From Azorinus chamasolen (lineage: Eukaryota; Mollusca; Bivalvia; Cardiida; Solecurtidae), in contig OY755237.1 of assembly GCA_963576725.1 (NCBI GenBank), positions 58,007,805 to 58,071,804 on the forward strand: a stretch of DNA of 64,000 nt, in the 5' to 3' direction. The notes below the pieces were generated by a model. It searched no databases. It saw only the letters and a list, made by a program, of their open reading frames with translations, and was not told where the DNA came from. Positions 11,901 through 26,600 of this stretch are shown here, in pieces; positions within the stretch are counted from its first letter, which is position 1, and every line of letters begins with the position of its first letter. Position numbers and translations under genes: made by a program.

Positions 11901-14627
11901 TGTATTTCACATTCTCTTTCTAAGAGGGACCTAGATTGCCGCAAAGGTATCTCACCGGGATCTAAACTGTTTGACACTGAATCGATTAACAATTTCCTTC
12001 ATATAAACGCATCTTCACGCAGTTGCAAACAGAGTAGATCCAGATCAGACGGCTACTTTAGGAGTATAATGGTATAATTTAGAACTGATTCTACCGTTTC
12101 TGCCTGATCCAAAAGGCCTTGTGTGCATGTGTCATAATAAAAATCATCTAATTTATAGTCATCGTGTCATTATTTCTGACATAGATATGCAACAGGGAAA
12201 TGGTTTAAACTGATTTAGAGCTGGTATAATAAAGCCATAGATCAATATTCTAATTTCAGCCCTTACATGCAAATAATAATTAGATTTAAGCTAGAAGCTT
12301 ATCAGGATCAGTTTTGGTAATAAAGTAGATAAAATATAATCGATGTACAGATATGCTGAGTGAGCTGAAATTTACTCTTAATATCCGCTCAATCTCTAGA
12401 ATAATAGGGCAGTAATAATTGCTTACGATTACAGTAAAACCTCTCTATAACGGACACTAAATTACATAAAGTATTTTGTGTTAAAGGCAGGTGGTTGCTT
12501 AAAGCAAATTGAAAGTAAAACAGAACGCTCCTATAGGAGCGTTCTGTTTTACTTTCACATTGCTTTAAGCAGCCACCTGTCCTAATATACCAACTAATTA
12601 ACATAATTTAGTGGTCGTTATAGAGAGGTTTTACTGTAGCTCAAATGTTACAGGAAATATATTCCGAGTGTCAAACAGCATGGATGCTGATGGATCTTAT
12701 TTTAGATAAAAACTGTTTACAAATGCTAGCTAGGTCGCTCTGGATAGGATAAGGTTAAAACTGTGTCTCACTTATTGCAACTTTTACCCTTTCAAAAAGA
12801 TTACAGTAAAATCTGTCTTGATTTCAACAATATTTTATTCAATAAAGAAACGGATTGGACAACAGGCATAGCCTATGTAAGTCCTCTCCAGTAAAATCTG
12901 TCTTATAGGCTATACCGTATTTAGACCCAACCTCTTTAAATTATTCTACCGAAAAGAAGCACTTACTAGAAAAAAGACAATTTTATAATTATGTAGTTTT
13001 GAAACCATCGTGATAGATAGAGCATTTGTTCATATGGAACAAATGCTCTATTTATCACAAAGGTTTCAAAAAGTGATTTTTACTGAGGCGTCAAAAGCCG
13101 TCAATATGATCAAATTAGTTAAGCGACCATCAAAAATAGGTCTAATTATGGGTATGTAAGGCAGGTCGTATCCTAATGCAGGTCAAAAGTAATACAGAAA
13201 GCTCCTATTGGAGCTTTCTGCATTACATTGTCGCTGCATTAAGCAACCACCTGTTGTTTAACACTCGTATATCTAATAAACGAATGGCTGCTTAGGGCAG
13301 GTTCTACTGTATTCAGAAATTTAAACAAGTCAAGCTTAACGCAATGTTCATGTGTGTTTTGAAAGAAAAGTGTAACATGACAAACAGTGCAGACCCTGAT
13401 GAGAGGGTTCCTCTGGCAGTCCTTTCATCTGGGTCTTCATTGTTTGCAAATTACATTTAGGACCCGTTTCTTGAACTGAATACGTTAAACAGTGTCTTTA
13501 TTTTTTTACTTTACTGATGCATTTCTAATATAAAATGTACATGATTTATTCTGTTTTATCTTTTTGGAAACAGTCTGGATTCCGATGAGACGCCGAGTAA
13601 CTCGGCGCCTCATCAGGATCAGAGTTAGTTGACGCTTGGTCAATAGGCGACTGTTTGATCGATTCGGAAGTAGTAAAACTTTAACATGATCCAGATTTCA
13701 GCAAACATAACGGGTTAAGAGTGAATCCAATGTAGACAACTACAGAAGAACCCCTCTACTGCGACCACTTAATGAACAAGCATGGCTGTCTTCATAAGCA
13801 GGTGGTTGCTTAATGCAGGACGAAAGTTATGCAGAAAGCTCATGTAGGAGCTTTCTGTATAACTTTCGGCCTGCATTAAGCTGCCACCTGCCTTTGCCAC
13901 TGTGAATTATGCTCATTTTTGCTGGTCGCACTAGGGGGGGGGGGGGGGGGGGGTTTGCTGTATTTGTAGTAACAGAATTTACATAATGACTGAAGAGTAC
14001 TTTACACTTGCACTCAACACAGGCCCGGAGCATGGAACATAAAGCAGGAAGGCAATATACAGGTGGCCCAAGTCAGCCCTGCAGACATACCGACACCCTC
14101 CGCCGTGGAGCGGCTTAAGGAACGGGCTAAAACAGAGATGGTACCACCACCACCGCCGGAGAAAACAGATGATGGCCTGAGAACACTGGAGCAGGTGGGT
14201 AAATTAGCGCTAGTCCTTCAGTATACACTATCCTGGTATGAAATGAGTCCTCTGCTAGAAACTCGTCCGTTATATTTTATTCAAGTTCAGCCTTTAGGTT
14301 TAGTAATATTGACCAACTATATATCGTCTGAACGAATCCATTTTACATTTTGAGGGGCGGTTACTGCAATAAATCTTTTACCGATGTGACATTTCGAAAA
14401 TATTTTGTGAAACAAACAGTGCTTCATAAGCGTCCTGATCTGGATCAAAACTGTTTGCGTATGTCCCTACTAAAGGATATTCGGGCCAAATGAAGAACTG
14501 TTTTAAAAGAGAGCGAGAGAGTGTGTGAGAGAGAGTTTTAAAAGAGAGCGATAGAATGAGAGAGAGAGAGTTTTACAAGAGAGCGAGAGAGTGAGAGAGA
14601 GACTATGAGAGAGAGAGAAAGAGAGAT

Positions 14628-14665
<38 letters not shown>

Positions 14666-17600
14666 CAAGATACATGTAAGTCATCGTCTTTACCTCATGA
14701 GTATTCATGTAAGGAAATAATGACATCATGAACATTAATTATGTGGATTTAAAAACAAAACAAAAAAAACCCCATTATTAACACAGAAATGTTTCTCAGT
14801 CATGAAATGTTGTTTCGATATGGTAAAGGGTTATGTCCTACACCGAGTCTGTACTATTTTGTTACTCATATGAATTTTTATCATGTGCCCTTTTCATCAA
14901 CCACATTATGGATCTAGACTACATGCGTGGTAATAACGCGATTGGTGATTTGAATGTAGGCCTACATTGTTTTTAAATGTTGGATCGCCTGTCCCTTGTC
15001 GAAAAAGCTTACTATTATTAATATAAATGGTTAACCTTTACAACGCTGTGAAAGTATCTGCTCAAAGTTTCATCTGGTGCAGTTTTCACTACTTTCTATT
15101 CCAATAAGCCTCTGAGAAACTACTGAAAGAGGGCCAAACATACTGGATCTTGGTGAGACGACAAGGTACCTGGCGTCTCATCTGGACCCTAGTTGTTTGC
15201 AAATGCGAATGATTTCGCGATTAACCCTTTCACCGCCGATGCCGTATAAATGCACCACGACAAATAGTGCAGTCCCAGATGAAACTGATCAGGGACTTCA
15301 CATTTTGTCTCATTCTGTAGTTCTATATCTGTGCTCTATTCCTTTGAAACTTGCATTTATTTATCTCATTTCCTTATTGTACCAAATGATTTAACAAAAA
15401 TTGGATTGCAGACTACAATTAGAAATTTGGCGCCGAAAGGGTTAATAGAGAATGGTTAAAGTCGGCGTTTCGTCAAATACATGTAGCTCAGTCCTGTTAC
15501 AAGGTCTGCAGTGTTATTACGCAGTTATGTCATAGCGGTAGTAAATATTTCACCGATAGCTGTGGAATGTAAGGTTACAATCACATTAATATGCAAATGT
15601 ATACTTTATACAAAAACAACTTTCTATAGCTAATACTCAATAGATTGCCCGCATGTTAACCATTAAACTTGCAAATAGTCGTATAAAACAGAATGACTTT
15701 ATTTATATTGGCAAATGAAAATTCAGATTTATATTATCCCAACCAGACGGGTCCTGGGTCTACGCTGTTTAAAAATACGCTGAACTGTGTTTCTGTGAAG
15801 AAATAAGGTTGTGACTGGAAGCTCAAAAAGGAGCTCCGTGCATTAGTGCCATTCTATCTTACCACATTACTCCATGAATATTCATGTAAGAAATAATTAC
15901 AGTAAAACCTCTCTATAACGGCAACTAAATTACATCAAATATTTTGTGTAAAATGCAGGTGGCTGCTTAAAGCAAGGTGAAAGTAAAGCAGAACGCTCCT
16001 ATTGGAGCGTTCTGTTTTAATTTCACCTTGCTTTAAGCAGCCACCTGCCCTTAATACCAACTAATGAACACAATTTAGTGACCGTTATAGAGAGGTTTTA
16101 CTATATATTTATCTCGTCTTACCCCGGTCAATGTTGTTTACCTTTAGTTTGGTGAGCAGATATTTCGTCCATAGAAATGTGTTTCGGCCTTTTGAATGCT
16201 GAGTTGAATTTCTAAGCGGAATGTTCCAACGAGTCCATTCAGTATGAAAACATTATACCTGCTAGAGGATTTTAAATGATAAACAAATCAGACCCTGTGG
16301 ACCCTGTGGACCCTCTATGAGTCCCCTGGTCTGGGTCTTCATTGTTTGCAAATGTCAGATCAGTCATTCCCCCATTCAAAAGCTTAACTCTTTAAATGAT
16401 GGAAACTCCATTTGACGCCTTTACAAAGAGGGCAGGCCCAGATTAGATGGGTGCTGTAGGAACTATCTGACCAAGTTCTGCTTTGTTTGCTTATGCCATA
16501 ATATAGATGTGATTCTACCGTTTCTTCCATTGCCAAAATATCCATTGTTCAAAATTTGAAATACAGCTAATTAGTTGTAATCAATATTCATTATTCCATT
16601 ATTTCTTACATTAATATTCATCAGATAAAGGTCTAATTCTGTTTCCGAAGTAGCTTTTCTGCCACACATTTCAAAGATGAAACAAGGCTCCAATGTTGTA
16701 AACCGTTTTGCTTGAGTCTAATTTCATTCTCAATAATCTGATTGGTCCGCTTTTGGGCAAGCTCAAATCTGATCAATCAGATACTTGAAAACGAACTCCG
16801 ACCCAGACTCTGGATGCCAAGGTGTTCGGATTCTGATTAGCCAAACTGCTTGTAAAACCTTGTATCACGTTTGTGTCATAAGCATGATAAAGATTAATCA
16901 TTTACTGCCTGAATATTTATGTGAGAAATAATAACATGTGTTAACCCTTTCCTTCATATAAACGTGTTTTCACGCATATGCAAACAGAGTAGACCCAGAT
17001 TAGGGTCTGCTCTGTTTGCTAATGGCATTTGATAGATCTGTTTCTTTAGTTTCTATAATTCCAAGAATTCACAACGTCCATATCTTACAGATATTATAAC
17101 TGGTTTGTCCATGAATATTCAGTAGGTATTGACATTTGAAATAACATAGAACAGGGGAAAGGGGTATTAGCTGAATTGTTATAATAACATACCAACTAAA
17201 GAAATGTTTTGCCTGCACAGGCAGTGTAGAATCAGATATATATCGTTTCATATGCAAAAAGAGCAGACCCTGATAAGACATCTCCTGGAGTTCCGTCTGA
17301 TCTGGGCCTAAGGGATCCCAGTGAATAAAATGTATTATTCTTAGTGATCTTTATTTACTAGTTGCACCGAATTACCTACGTATGTGCGTGATAAAACTTT
17401 GTCCTGCATACCGTACTCTTAAACAGTAATAAAATGTACATCAAAATAGAACGGGCACATGTACTGTGCGTTATCTTTTCTATCTTTGTTTTTATGTGCA
17501 AGAGTTGAGCAGCTGTTTGTCTTTATATTTACCACATTACTATAGCTTATGAAAGGCAGTAACGTAGAACATGTCCTAGGCGCCCATTCATTTATTGAGC

Positions 17601-20600
17601 ATAGGAGTCTTAAAAAGCAGGCGATTGCTTAATACAGGACAAAAGTAATACAGAAAGCTCCTACAGGAGCTTTCTGCATTACTTTTGACCTGTATTACGA
17701 ACCCATAACAAACTCATAATAAGACCTTACAAACCCAGAATTAGACCTCTTTTTATGACCGCTTAAGACTGTATCAGTGTAAACTAATTTAATAAATATT
17801 ACACTATGGTCAATTCGTTATGAAATTATATACAGTTGTCCGTTATCCTTAAACTGAAATAAACAATAACATTATGTTAAAAATAATATGCTTGTTTTGT
17901 CACTAATGTTAGTTGCAGATATGTTTCCTACGTTGTAAATTAAATATTAGTTTATATTATTATCATTGTTTGTATACATGTACCATGTGTTTAAATAATT
18001 TATAGATCAATCACAGAGAAGATATAGTTGTGGTAAGAACTTACACGGTTTTGAAGAAAGACACATTCTAATCTACCTTTGCTTATATAACAACCACTCC
18101 CTTTCACTCCCTTTATACAAACTTGAACAGACACAGCGTGAGATAATATCTCAACATTACTCCATATATTGTATAAACTATGAAAATCTATTTACATACT
18201 ATTCATTTCCATGTTGTTAATTGCGATCTGTTATATAGGTGAAACAGTCTTTGCAAGGGTTTTCCATGCGAATTACTCTAGATATGCTACATTCTCTGTG
18301 TTCCATGCAATACGTGTTCTTTACATTCTACACTCTATGCACGTTTTTATGCAAGACGTGTTCTAGACATACTTCAGTCTATACCCATTTTTTCATGCAA
18401 GACATATTCTAGACATGCTATAGTCTATTCGCGTTTTTTTATGCAAGACATATTCTTGACATGCTACAGTTTATGCATATGTTTTCTCCATGTAGGTTAC
18501 GGGCTATACATGCCATATTCTTTCGTTTGCTTTTCCATGAAATAAATGGTTTTAGGCAAACAGTTTTCGTGCATAACAAGACATGTTCTAGACATGCAAA
18601 GTTGCTTCAAGCTGACATATTCTAGACATGCTACATCCTTTACAAAGTTTTCCACGCCAGACATGTTCTTGAAATGATACATAGGGGTTTCCATGTCAGA
18701 CATGTTCCAGACATGTTAAAATGCTCTGCGCAGTGTTTTCCATGCCATACGTGTTCCAGACAGGCTCCGTTCTTAGAAGAGAAGGGTTTTCCATGTAAGG
18801 CATGTTTTAGACATGCTGTATTCTGTGCATGGAAAGCATAATGCACGGCAGCTATAACAGGAAATATTGCAAGTGCTACATATGTATATTTCGAGGAATG
18901 AGCAACGCTAGACATGCTTGGTGAAAAACGTGTTATATACAACGAACGTACCATGAACGTGTAAACTGCAAGTCTTGTCATCACAAAGTCCTACCATAGC
19001 GATACAGATAATGTAAATTGGTTGATCACCTCAATATGTAAGGCATGTAATTATAGACTCAATGCATAGCATATTAATTATTTTGATAGATAGAGTTAAT
19101 CATTTTAAGATAGTTAAAATATACTTATATTTGCTGTGAATTTAACATCACGAGCCACCTGGCCGTACATATATACAGTAAAGCTTCTCTAAACCGGATG
19201 TTCACTTTAGTATAAATATCAGTTTTGGAGACAGGTGATTGCTTAACGCAAGGTGAAAGTCATGCAGAAAGTTCCTATAGGAGATTTTGCATGACTTTCA
19301 CCTTGCAATAAGAAGTCATCTGTTTAAATGTATCTAAATTCTTCTCAACTAGAATTTCGGTTTAGAGGGGGTTTAATGCATTAATCATTAGTTATTACTT
19401 TCAGTGAAGTGTTACAGAAATGTAAATGAAACCGTTATAAATCTATATTATAGTAACATTGCATGTTAACCCCTTCAAACCGGAACAAGCATACATGTAC
19501 TGTCATTTTAAAACAGTGCAGACATTCGAAGTATTAGAGTGATCACCATATGCTATTCGGTTCTGATTTTATGACATTCAACACATAACCCTGGTATAAA
19601 CCCATTTGTTCCCCGTGTCCCTTACAAAGGACATGGGTATAGACCTATATTAGAGAGCTAGCCCTCTGATCAGGGTCTGTATTGTTTGCTGAAATCATGT
19701 CAATGGTTTGTACCGGTAAATATTTGTTGGGCTCCCTCCACATCATAATGGATGGGCTCCAAAACAAGATCTGGACGGGGTTTCTTCAACTAATATAAGA
19801 TTAAGTGGGTTAAACACATAACTGTGATATTCAACACATAGTTTTGATATTCAACATAAAACCCATAATCATACATATACCGTAAACCTCTCTCAAGCGA
19901 CCGTCTAACAATGCATGATGCTGGCTCTTACAACCACGTGGTAGCTTAATGCAGAGCGGAAGTTATGCAGATACGTCATGCAGGAGCGTACTGCATTGTT
20001 TTTGTAATATATATTAAGTATTTCCTTCTTATAAACGTGTTTTCACCCATATCAGACGGCTCCTATTGTAGTCGTCTGATCAGGGTCTGCTCTGTTTGCT
20101 TATGAAATCTGAAAGGTCTGTTTCTTTACTTTCTAAAATTAGTACGCTTGTCCACATTTCTTATTTCGTTATAACTATTTTAACCATGAATCTTCAGTAG
20201 GTATTGAAATGTGGACTAAATATAGAACAGGGAGGGCTAGTTAAGCAACCACCTGCTTTGAACCCTTTCGCTGCCAATGACGGATCTGTGATTACCCATG
20301 CAAACAGTTTGGATCCAGATGAGACGCCGAGTAACTCGGCGTCTCATCAGGATCCAAACTGTTTGTTACTGTTACTATGTTTTTGAAACAAAAATGAAGA
20401 ACATCAAAAGAATGAAAATTTGTAGCAGACGACAAAGTTAGCAGACGACAGAGTTTGGCAGTGAAAGGGTTAAAGACACCAGTGTATATTCATTTAGTAG
20501 TCGCTTGGAGGGGTTCTACTGTAGGCTAGGTTTACTCGCCATTGCTCGAAACGAAACTTTTGATTTGACAGCATGGTACTTTTGATTTGACAGCATGGTA

Positions 20601-23600
20601 CTTAATGCTCAGTCGATTATATTTATTTTATGACGGTGTGACATAGACGGGCTTATTGAAACACAGCTCAGAGTAAACATTTAACTAATCTAAACGAAAG
20701 ATGAAAACTCGGAAACTGGTCTATTTTCTTGAGAAATGCCTTGTTTTGGAACCAATTCCACTACATGCTTATTAAAATATTGCTTCAAGATATATTTCCG
20801 AGGGTTTTATAATCGACGGCGTAATACGTACAAATGGGTGTATTTTAAGCAGGTTGTTGCACAAAGGGAACAAAACTAAAATCCGCCCAAACCCTTGTCA
20901 AGCGAACTGTTTTCTTATTTCCGGTTTGTTCAACGGTTTCAAATGGCACACAGCTTGGGTTCTCGTGAGACGCAAATTTACTCAGTGTCTCATCTGGGCA
21001 CAAGCTGCAGGTATACATATATATATACCAGTTAGGGCTATTTTAGCAACACTAGAATGAAAATGCGACGTTTTTTTGTTTTCAATCTTTTTGTCCTGTA
21101 TCAATATGTGTGGACAATTTATACTATATACGTAGTCTGCTTGGTCTCAGTGGTAGTTTTGTTGGCTAGGTTCGAGTTTTATAGCTCATACGTTTACATA
21201 TAATTTATTGTTTTTCTTTCAGATTCAGAAAAAGCTAGATGACGTATTCTCAACTCGATTCCACACATTTGATAAGGTACAGTATGGTTATTTCAGAACA
21301 ACAGATAAAATTGCGTACTCAAATACAAAATTAGTCATTTCTCCACCAAACCCTATGTTGTGACCACTCTTTAGAATCGTCTCTTCGAGACGATTCTAAA
21401 GAGTTGGTCACAACATAGAGTTTGGTTTAGAAATAAAGGAGGTATTCTTGAAAATGTTTCAATTCACGCATCATATATAGACCTCTGGTTTTTTCAACTG
21501 AGGGTACAATTTAAAAATAAATAGCGTCTGCTTCAATTCTTAAAATAAGATTTATCTCACTTCTTTGCACAAATACAGTCAAAGTGTCGAATAGTTTAGA
21601 TCCTGATGAGACGCCGTATTTATGCGGCAGCTCATGTGGCTCTAAATCGTTTGCATATGTAACCATGGTTTCGCCAAGGTTTAATTATTTCGATACACGG
21701 TCTCCTCTCTCAGCCGGTTTGTAAAGCTGAATACATGTAATTTGATTTGGCACCATTTTGATAACTTTGAATTACAAATAGTTCAACAGAGCAACATATA
21801 AACATGCGTGCTCAAGTATTAAAATCGTCTCTCCGCCAAACCTTACAATGTGACCTCTCTTTAGAATCATCTCTTCGAGACGATTTTAAAGAGTGGTCAC
21901 ACCATAGGGTTTGGTGGAGAAATAAAAAAGTTATTCTTGAAAATATTTTAATTTACGCATCTTATCTGGACCTCTGGTGCACTATACGTCGAAACTAACC
22001 GATCCTCGTTTAGTTCGGGCATGTCTGTATTGTTTAAACTATCAGGCGTCATCTCCCTTATTATCCTACAAACCCGAAGTATTCGAACAGAAAAACTGAG
22101 GCAATAGTGTAAATCCAGATCAAACAGTCGCTGAAGGAGCGCTTTGATCAGGGTGTGCACTATTTGCAACCATGTCAGTTTAAGTTACAGTGGATCCTGA
22201 TGCTGATAGTAACACATTCCGTTTTATGTTTGTCATTTTTCCTGTAGATTGCACAAATAACATAGTTTTATTTGTGCTTATTTGTGTAACGTAATTGCTC
22301 TGGCCTTTACTTAGACACTACAACAAAATTCTCAATTTTGATGCATCCTTCAGTGGATTTTCCGCTGCATCCTTCGAATTGAATACAATTTAGCAAACAT
22401 ACCATGGCAATATATATACTATTGTTCAAATTACTGGCTTATCTCTTCTTTAACTCAACTGGTTAAGAATTTCAAGCTGCTCAGTTGTAGATCAGACAGC
22501 AATAACTCGGTGATTAAACAATTTCCGAGATATAATTTCAGAAAAGTTGTGCTCATTGAAAACTGATGATATATATTCGAATGTTTTCTTCTGTATTGTA
22601 GCATTTCAAGGCGATGGACAGAAGAATGACCGGCCGGATGAGCAAATGGCAGTTTGGGGCATTGTTGAAAATGTATGTACATGTACCTAAAGCTATAGAC
22701 AACCTAAGTATTCAGACGCCCAGTCTATCCCCTCCATGGCTTGTAACGAGGAGTAATGGCATCATTTTGATAACTACAGTTAAGCCGGCGTTGTAGTAAA
22801 TAGTGTAGACCTTGATTAAACGACTGTTTCAAGACACATTTGACCTGGACCTGTACTATATGCGTAAATCAGATGTTTGGAGTCATGGTGCTGTAGGGGG
22901 TGACTGTTTGTTCATTACACACTGTCTATCGAAACAATATGCTTATTTTATTTGTGATAATGGGACAATTCCTTATATCCGTCTATCTCAGTCTTGTAGC
23001 TGATGACTCTCTAGCTTGGGTCTATACTATTTTCTGTATCATGCTTATTTATCCTTTAGCCTACTTGACAATATATATAAATATGAGTATCGATTAATAC
23101 GCCTATTCACGCCTTTGCAAACACAGTAGATCCAGATCAGAGGACTCCCACAGGACCAGGGTCAGTCCGGTTTGCTTATGATGTAATACAGATCTGTTTC
23201 TACAGTATTTTGTCCATGGTTCCATCTAAAATACCCAATTAATATTCACGATGCTAATATTTCTTTCATGAATATTCATGGAGTAAAGGGTTAATAAATC
23301 GATAATATAAGTCAGACAGCAAGGCATCGAGTCCTGATCTGGATTTCACATATAAAGTGTTAAACCTGATTTTCATGCGAGTAATAATTAATGTATATGA
23401 ATATCTGTCATGGAAAGGCGAAAGAGTATGGACTGACAGCACCTCACTTACAGTAAAACCTGTCCTAAGCGGCCATTCATTTATTGAAATTTATGAGTCC
23501 TAAAACGCAGGTGGTTGCTTAATGCAGGTCAAATTACCTTTGACCTGTATTAAGCTATACCACCTGCCTTACTGACCCATAGCTGGACCTCTTTTTGATG

Positions 23601-26600
23601 GCCCTTTAAGAATACTTATTCCATTGTACTTCTAGGTGCTCCCTGGACTTGCATCCTAAAGAGTTGGACAGGATCTGGGCTACGCTGAATGTATCCACTG
23701 ACGGCATGTACAGTTATGCCACTCTAATCCAGCACTTCGTTCATTTCAAAGTGCCCAATGAGGAACAAAAGGAAAATATTGTTTACGGTAAGATCCATGT
23801 AAACGTGCAATTAAAATGTGGTAATACGGCACTAGATAGCTGTGTTAACTCCTGATATCTCTATTAGTCGATATATAGAGAGATTTACTATTAAACAAAC
23901 GAGTGTACTGTCAATCGGAAACAGTGTCAACCCAGATCAGCGGGGTTCTAGAAAAAAAAGCCCCCTAGAAAACCCTCTGGCCAGGGTGTGCACTGTGTGT
24001 CATTCAAAATTATTTCACATTTTGCTCTTTTATACTGAGTAGACTCTATCATTAAACTACAATGGATCATTCTATTTTGAAAAAATCAACAAAAATGTGT
24101 CAAACAGCTGCAGTGAATATCAAAAATATCGGGTTAAATTAAACAAAGAAAGCCTAGTTTCAGAGGACCTGACAAACTGTATATTAGGAACCCTCTCTAA
24201 ATCAGTGTTTCAGAAACAGCACGTAATTATGTAGGATCTGTCTTAAGCGACCATCGAATAGAGGTCTCATTATTGGTCTGTAAGGCAGGTGATAGCTTAA
24301 TGCAGGTCAAAAGGAATGCAGAAAGTTCCTGTAGGATCTTTCTGTATTACTTTTGGCATGCATTAAGCAACCACCTGCTTGTTAAGACACATATATTCAA
24401 TATATGAACGGTCGTTTAATACTGTTTCTACTATTATACTTCACCCTTCTATCGCTATCCCCGACCTGTCTCGCATTTGCTAACAGCATTAGTCCAGATG
24501 ATACACCAAGTAACTCGACGTCTCATTAGAATCCAGGCTGTTTGATACTCAGTTAATAGATTGAACACATCCAAAGTAGTCAAACGTTCGTTAACCCTTC
24601 GCTTGCTATTCACGTCAATATACCTACCTGTACATAGTGAAGACCCAGATGAGACAGCTCCTGCAGGAGCTGTCTCATCAGGGTCTGCACTATTTACAAG
24701 TTGATTGTGCAACCAGTGCAATCCACAGCAGTGATTGCACAGAGAAATACTTGTACACAGTGAATATATATGTAATTATACAATAGGGCATGGGTAAAGA
24801 ATGAGAAATGTATTTTAAAATTCAGCAAGAGAAGGGTTAACAGACATTATATTTTTTCACAGCGTGGTAAGTGTTAATATATTATTATATAAGCGTGACT
24901 GATAATCTATGATCGTTTGGTGCTTGTTTGCCCTTGACTTCTGTAGATATATGGCGTCATGACATACATGTGTCATGTTTATATACTGTTTGTTTTCTTT
25001 AATTTCACGAACAGTCAGAATGGGTTGATTAATCATAGTATTTCATCAGCTAATCAGGCAAGAGACATTGCGTGATAAATCCTGATTACTCGAACACTTT
25101 TACGCAGTTATAAACGATGTTGATTAATCAACATCAAGGAATGGCTTCATCGCGTGGCTTGGAAATGATTATGCTAAGTGGATTTTAGAAAACGAATAAA
25201 TAATTGCAGAAAACATGTTCAACGTAGAAGAAGACCAAGAAATCTGGAACGAAACGGAAGGTAACAATGTTGATTGGGAAAAATGGGCGTGTTTATGTGT
25301 TGGTGACCTCAGTTGTTGTTGCCCCAGGTGACAGTGGCTTGGCTTGTATAATTGTCATGGTGTTCTAAATTGGGATGAACATCGCTTTTCAATGTTTGAT
25401 TTGAGTTTGATGTGAACTGATGAAGTGTTTTGTTAGCTTATGTCTACTATAATCTCTTCCGGACATCTGTAAATGCTGAAAGACAGAGAAACTCAATTAC
25501 AGTGCTTTATAAAGTAGAACGTACTTAAAGCAACCACTCATTATGATTAAAGTCTTTGTTAGCGCCTATAAAGCAGATGTCTGTTTAACCCTTTCCTTGT
25601 TCTATGTTTATTCTAAATATTAATGCCTACTGAATATTCATGGACGAAATAGTTATTATGAAATATGAAAGGTGAAACATTTTAGCATTTTAGAAAGTAA
25701 AGAAACAAATTCATTTAGCACACAGGGCAGACCCTGATCAGACGGCTTCTGTAGGAGCCGTCTAATGTGTGTCTATTCTGTTTGCAAATTCGTGAAAAGG
25801 CGTTTATATGAGGGAAAGTGTAAACTCTTTAAATCCCATTTTATGCAAAGTGAATTCGTCCACATTGAAATATGGAGCCCATCCATTTCCTGCAAAAGAA
25901 ATATATGCCAGCGGAAATCGCTGACACTGATTGATAAAACAAACACTGCAGACTAATTTATCTTGAAGAGTTTTCTGATGTATGTCCTTAGTCTTTGTCT
26001 ATGCTATATGTATGGGATCGAAAAAGACCAAATACAGTACATAAAACTTTTTTTATTTACTCAGTATTGCCCTGTATAAAACTATCATTATTTTGTCTTA
26101 AAGACTAATTTTTAAATGTTTGCTGTCACGATATGTGTGCTATATATTGCACTCTGCATTTTTATGTTAAGTGTTCACTATCTATATATGTGCACATTAT
26201 ATTCTACTCTTCTTATTTATTTCTAGTGTTCATTGTCAGTGTATGTGTGCAGTATATGTACTCTACTTGTTTTTCTTTAAATGTTTATTGTCACTATATG
26301 TGTACTATACATTGTACTCTCCTTGTTTATGTAAAGTGTTCGCTGTCAGTATATGTGTGTTATATATTGTACTCTCCTTGGTTATATTTAGTGTTTTCTG
26401 TCAGTATATATGTGTTATACACTGTACTCTCCTTGTTTTCTGTTAGTATACATGCATTTGTATTATATATTGTACTCTGTGTGTTTATGTTAAGTGTTTG
26501 CTGTCAGCATATGTGCACTATACATTGTACTCTGCTTGTTAATGGTGAGTGTTTGCTGTCAAGATATGTATACTGTATATTGTACTCTGCTTGTTTATTT

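Larger units (their letters stand above)
19878..20523 (+). mobile_element. P element (P1) with two nested TTAA MITEs
   Basis: Left TA-CCGTAAACCTCTCTCAAGC; the element resumes after A with TTAAGCAACCACCTGCTT and after J with AAGACACCAGTGTATATTC, ending GGAGGGGTTCTACTG-TA. Confidence 0.85.

Noticed and set aside
21139..21185. tRNA-like GGTCTCAGTGGTAG ... GGTTCGAG
   Set aside because: Too short between the two boxes and without acceptor stem; at most a SINE scrap.
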